From the NCBI GenBank assembly GCA_905206195.1, contig CAJLGN010000075.1:1-6712 (forward strand): 6,712 bases of DNA, read 5' to 3'. Within the stretch, counting starts at the first letter, position 1. Each line of letters opens with the position of its first letter. Shown in pieces: positions 5,400-6,712 of the stretch. Below the pieces are notes generated by a model. That model was not told the DNA's origin, did no database searches, and saw only the letters and a list, made by a program, of their open reading frames with translations. The position numbers and the translations under genes were made by a program. Origin of the DNA: an uncultured Roseburia sp. (GTDB taxonomy: Bacteria; Bacillota; Clostridia; Lachnospirales; Lachnospiraceae).

Positions 5400-6359
5400 T
5401 TATTCCTGACACCGGAGATTGCGGATGCACCGGACGCTTCCGCCGCACACACTGCGCACCGGAATCTCCCCCTCACACGCGTTGTCCTGATGCGGGCACC
5501 TGGGAGCAAAACGGCAGCCTTTTGGCATCTCCTTCACGTAGGGCTGTGTTCCGGGCATCGCCTCAAATCCATGCTCCGGCATCGCCCGATAAAGCGCTCT
5601 CGTGTACGGATGCCGCAGCAGCTCTTCCCTCCGAAAATCTGCTGCCTGCGCCTCCTCCACCGTAGTTCCAGCATAAAATACAACAATGCGATCTGCCGCC
5701 TCCGCCGCGAGCTGCAGATCGTGCGTGATGAGAAGTACCCCGTTCCCCTCATCCGCAAAGCTCCGGAAATCCTCCATCGCTCTCTTCGCCAAAGACAGAT
5801 CCATCCCTGGCGTGGGCTCATCCGCGATAATCAACCTGGGCTGGTTCATCATCGCTGTCATCAAGAGGACTCTGCGCGCCATGCCGCCGGACAATTCAAA
5901 CGGATACAGCCGCTCCGCGTGCTCTTCCAGCCCGTACCGCTCAAAAAGCTGCCGCATTCTCGCCAGAGATACCGCGTCCCTCTTCCCATTTATAAGCTGT
6001 CTGCCCACCGTCATAAGCGGATCCAGATAATTGACACTCTGCGGCACCAGCGCAATGCTTTTCCCGCGCAACTGCCGGATATCCCTCGCTCCAAGTTCTT
6101 TTCCCCGATAGCAAATGCTCCCGGAAACCATGGCATTTTCCGGAAGAAGCCCAAGGACCGCGTGTGCAAGCAGACTTTTCCCCGATCCGCTGCTCCCTAC
6201 AATAGCTACAATCTCCCCCCGGCGAACCGCCACATTCAGGTCAGAAATCACGGGAAGCTCCTCTTTTTTGCAGGAATTTCCCACATACTGTGTGAAGGAT
6301 ACTCTCAAATTATGAATGTCCAGTATTTCATTTTCTTGTCCCCACTCTTTTTTACACAC
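5400..6359 (-). CDS. ABC transporter ATP-binding protein, DppD/OppD/NikD-like, with C-terminal cysteine motif
   Basis: First ATPase of a peptide/nickel-type importer, coupling ATP hydrolysis to uptake through the permease encoded just upstream. Complete at 319 residues, the normal length for DppD/OppD. Walker A is GSSGSGKS (55-62), the Q-loop is VPQSVNYLDPL (Gln107), the signature is LSGGMARR (156-163), Walker B is LIIADE (176-181, Glu181), the D-loop is PTPGMD (Asp187) and the H-loop is His213. The oligopeptide-transporter C-terminal region follows: HPYTRAL (250-256), then GCRFAPRCP with Cys282, Cys288, Cys295, Cys305 and Cys311. This is the cysteine pattern typical of the family. The start is GTG at 6359: AAAGGAG at 6366-6372 sits 6 nt upstream, and the reading begins directly with MCKKEWGQE. 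The permease stop lies 19 nt upstream, so the genes are co-transcribed. The signature has Ala-Arg where Arg-Gln or Leu-Gln is usual. Peptide, nickel and metallophore substrates all remain possible. Confidence 0.94.
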   Translation of the reverse strand: MCKKEWGQENEILDIHNLRVSFTQYVGNSCKKEELPVISDLNVAVRRGEIVAIVGSSGSGKSLLAHAVLGLLPENAMVSGSICYRGKELGARDIRQLRGKSIALVPQSVNYLDPLMTVGRQLINGKRDAVSLARMRQLFERYGLEEHAERLYPFELSGGMARRVLLMTAMMNQPRLIIADEPTPGMDLSLAKRAMEDFRSFADEGNGVLLITHDLQLAAEAADRIVVFYAGTTVEEAQAADFRREELLRHPYTRALYRAMPEHGFEAMPGTQPYVKEMPKGCRFAPRCPHQDNACEGEIPVRSVCGGSVRCIRNLRCQE

Positions 6360-6365
6360 TCTACG

Positions 6366-6372
6366 CTCCTTT
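6366..6372 (-). promoter_or_regulatory. Ribosome binding site deciding a GTG start
   Basis: Minus-strand AAAGGAG is placed 6 nt before the GTG at 6359. It lies in the 19-nt gap after the permease stop codon. No ATG in the same frame has comparable support, so GTG is taken as the start of the first ATPase. Confidence 0.75.
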
Positions 6373-6378
6373 GTTCAA

Positions 6379-6712
6379 TCAAATATGCGCGCTTGCGGGA
6401 TCTAAAAGCGTCCGCAGTCCGTTGCCGATTTGGCTAAACAGCACGACCACCACAACCAGCGCAAGACCTGGAAACAGCGCAAGCCACCATTTTCCTGTGC
6501 CAAGGTACGACATACTCTCCGAGAGGATGATTCCGATCGCCGGCTTCTCCGGAGGAAGCCCAAATCCCAAAAATGTGATACTTGCCTCATGCAAAATGGC
6601 GTGCGGAAAGAGAAGTACCAGACCCACTAAAAACTGCGGCAGTACCTGTGGAAAAATATGCTTTTTGGCGATGTACCACGGACTTTTCCCAAGCCGTCTG
6701 GCAATCCCAATA
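6379..6712 (-). CDS. ABC transporter permease, DppC/OppC/NikC-like, N-terminal part beyond window edge
   Basis: Membrane-spanning subunit of the same importer. The minus-strand frame is open from the right edge (first full codon at 6711) to a TGA at 6379-6381, giving the last 110 residues of a protein usually about 270-300 long. The visible start, ARRLGKSPWYIAKKHIFPQV, is the EAA-type cytoplasmic loop that docks onto the ATPases. A hydrophobic helix follows (VLPQFLVGLVLLFPHAIL), then EASITFLGFGLPPEKPAIG, the classic DppC-group segment, and a final helix (WWLALFPGLALVVVVVLF) ending GNGLRTLLDP. An internal GTG at 6627 could be mistaken for a start, but the frame continues upstream in family-matching sequence. 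The partner permease and solute-binding protein are expected further right. Confidence 0.93.
   Translation of the reverse strand, partial: IGIARRLGKSPWYIAKKHIFPQVLPQFLVGLVLLFPHAILHEASITFLGFGLPPEKPAIGIILSESMSYLGTGKWWLALFPGLALVVVVVLFSQIGNGLRTLLDPASAHI

Noticed and set aside
4803..6437. A 544-codon plus-strand open frame
   Set aside because: It runs antisense through both ABC ATPase genes, which carry every expected motif. The predicted product is rich in Arg, His and Pro with no recognisable domain, as expected for a reverse-strand shadow.
6379..6627. A short 82-codon permease starting at the GTG at 6627
   Set aside because: The same frame continues upstream to the window edge with family-typical EAA-loop sequence, so this GTG is an internal Val codon and the gene is simply cut by the window edge.

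Overview
The window looks like a chromosomal segment of a Clostridia-class Firmicute, most likely a Lachnospiraceae member. The grounds are strong AAGGAG-type ribosome binding sites, AT-rich intergenic promoters with clear -35/-10 boxes, roughly balanced base composition in the genes, and family resemblances recalled from memory: a YmfI-like SDR, a 50-residue glycine-rich membrane protein, and an Opp/Nik-type ABC ATPase pair with a short second partner. The taxonomic call is inference. I see no rRNA, tRNA, CRISPR array, insertion sequence or phage gene.

Layout from left to right. (1) 1-1267, minus strand: a class-3-like aldehyde dehydrogenase whose C-terminal end runs off the left edge. (2) 1268-1411: a divergent AT-rich promoter region. 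(3) 1412-2143, plus strand: a complete FabG-like short-chain dehydrogenase/reductase whose active-site context resembles the YmfI group (EF-P 5-aminopentanone reductase). (4) 2151-4262, minus strand: a complete GlgX-type glycogen debranching enzyme, convergent with the SDR across only 7 bp. (5) 4263-4463: a divergent intergenic region with a near-consensus promoter for glgX and a separate promoter plus 5' stem-loop for the next gene. (6) 4464-4616, plus strand: a 50-codon gene for a single-pass, glycine-rich membrane protein. (7) 4725 to the right edge, minus strand: the distal end of a peptide/nickel-type ABC importer operon, in transcription order a DppC/OppC-like permease (its start lies beyond the right edge), a DppD/OppD-like ATPase starting with GTG, and a short DppF/OppF-like ATPase.

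The genes do not form one pathway. GlgX supports glycogen mobilisation. The ABC genes import a small peptide, nickel or metallophore-like solute, and the substrate-binding protein and first permease presumably lie to the right of the window. The aldehyde dehydrogenase and the SDR are independent oxidoreductases read from a shared promoter region. The most interesting item is the small membrane protein, which has its own promoter, a 5' stem-loop and a textbook ribosome binding site, and no known function that I can name.
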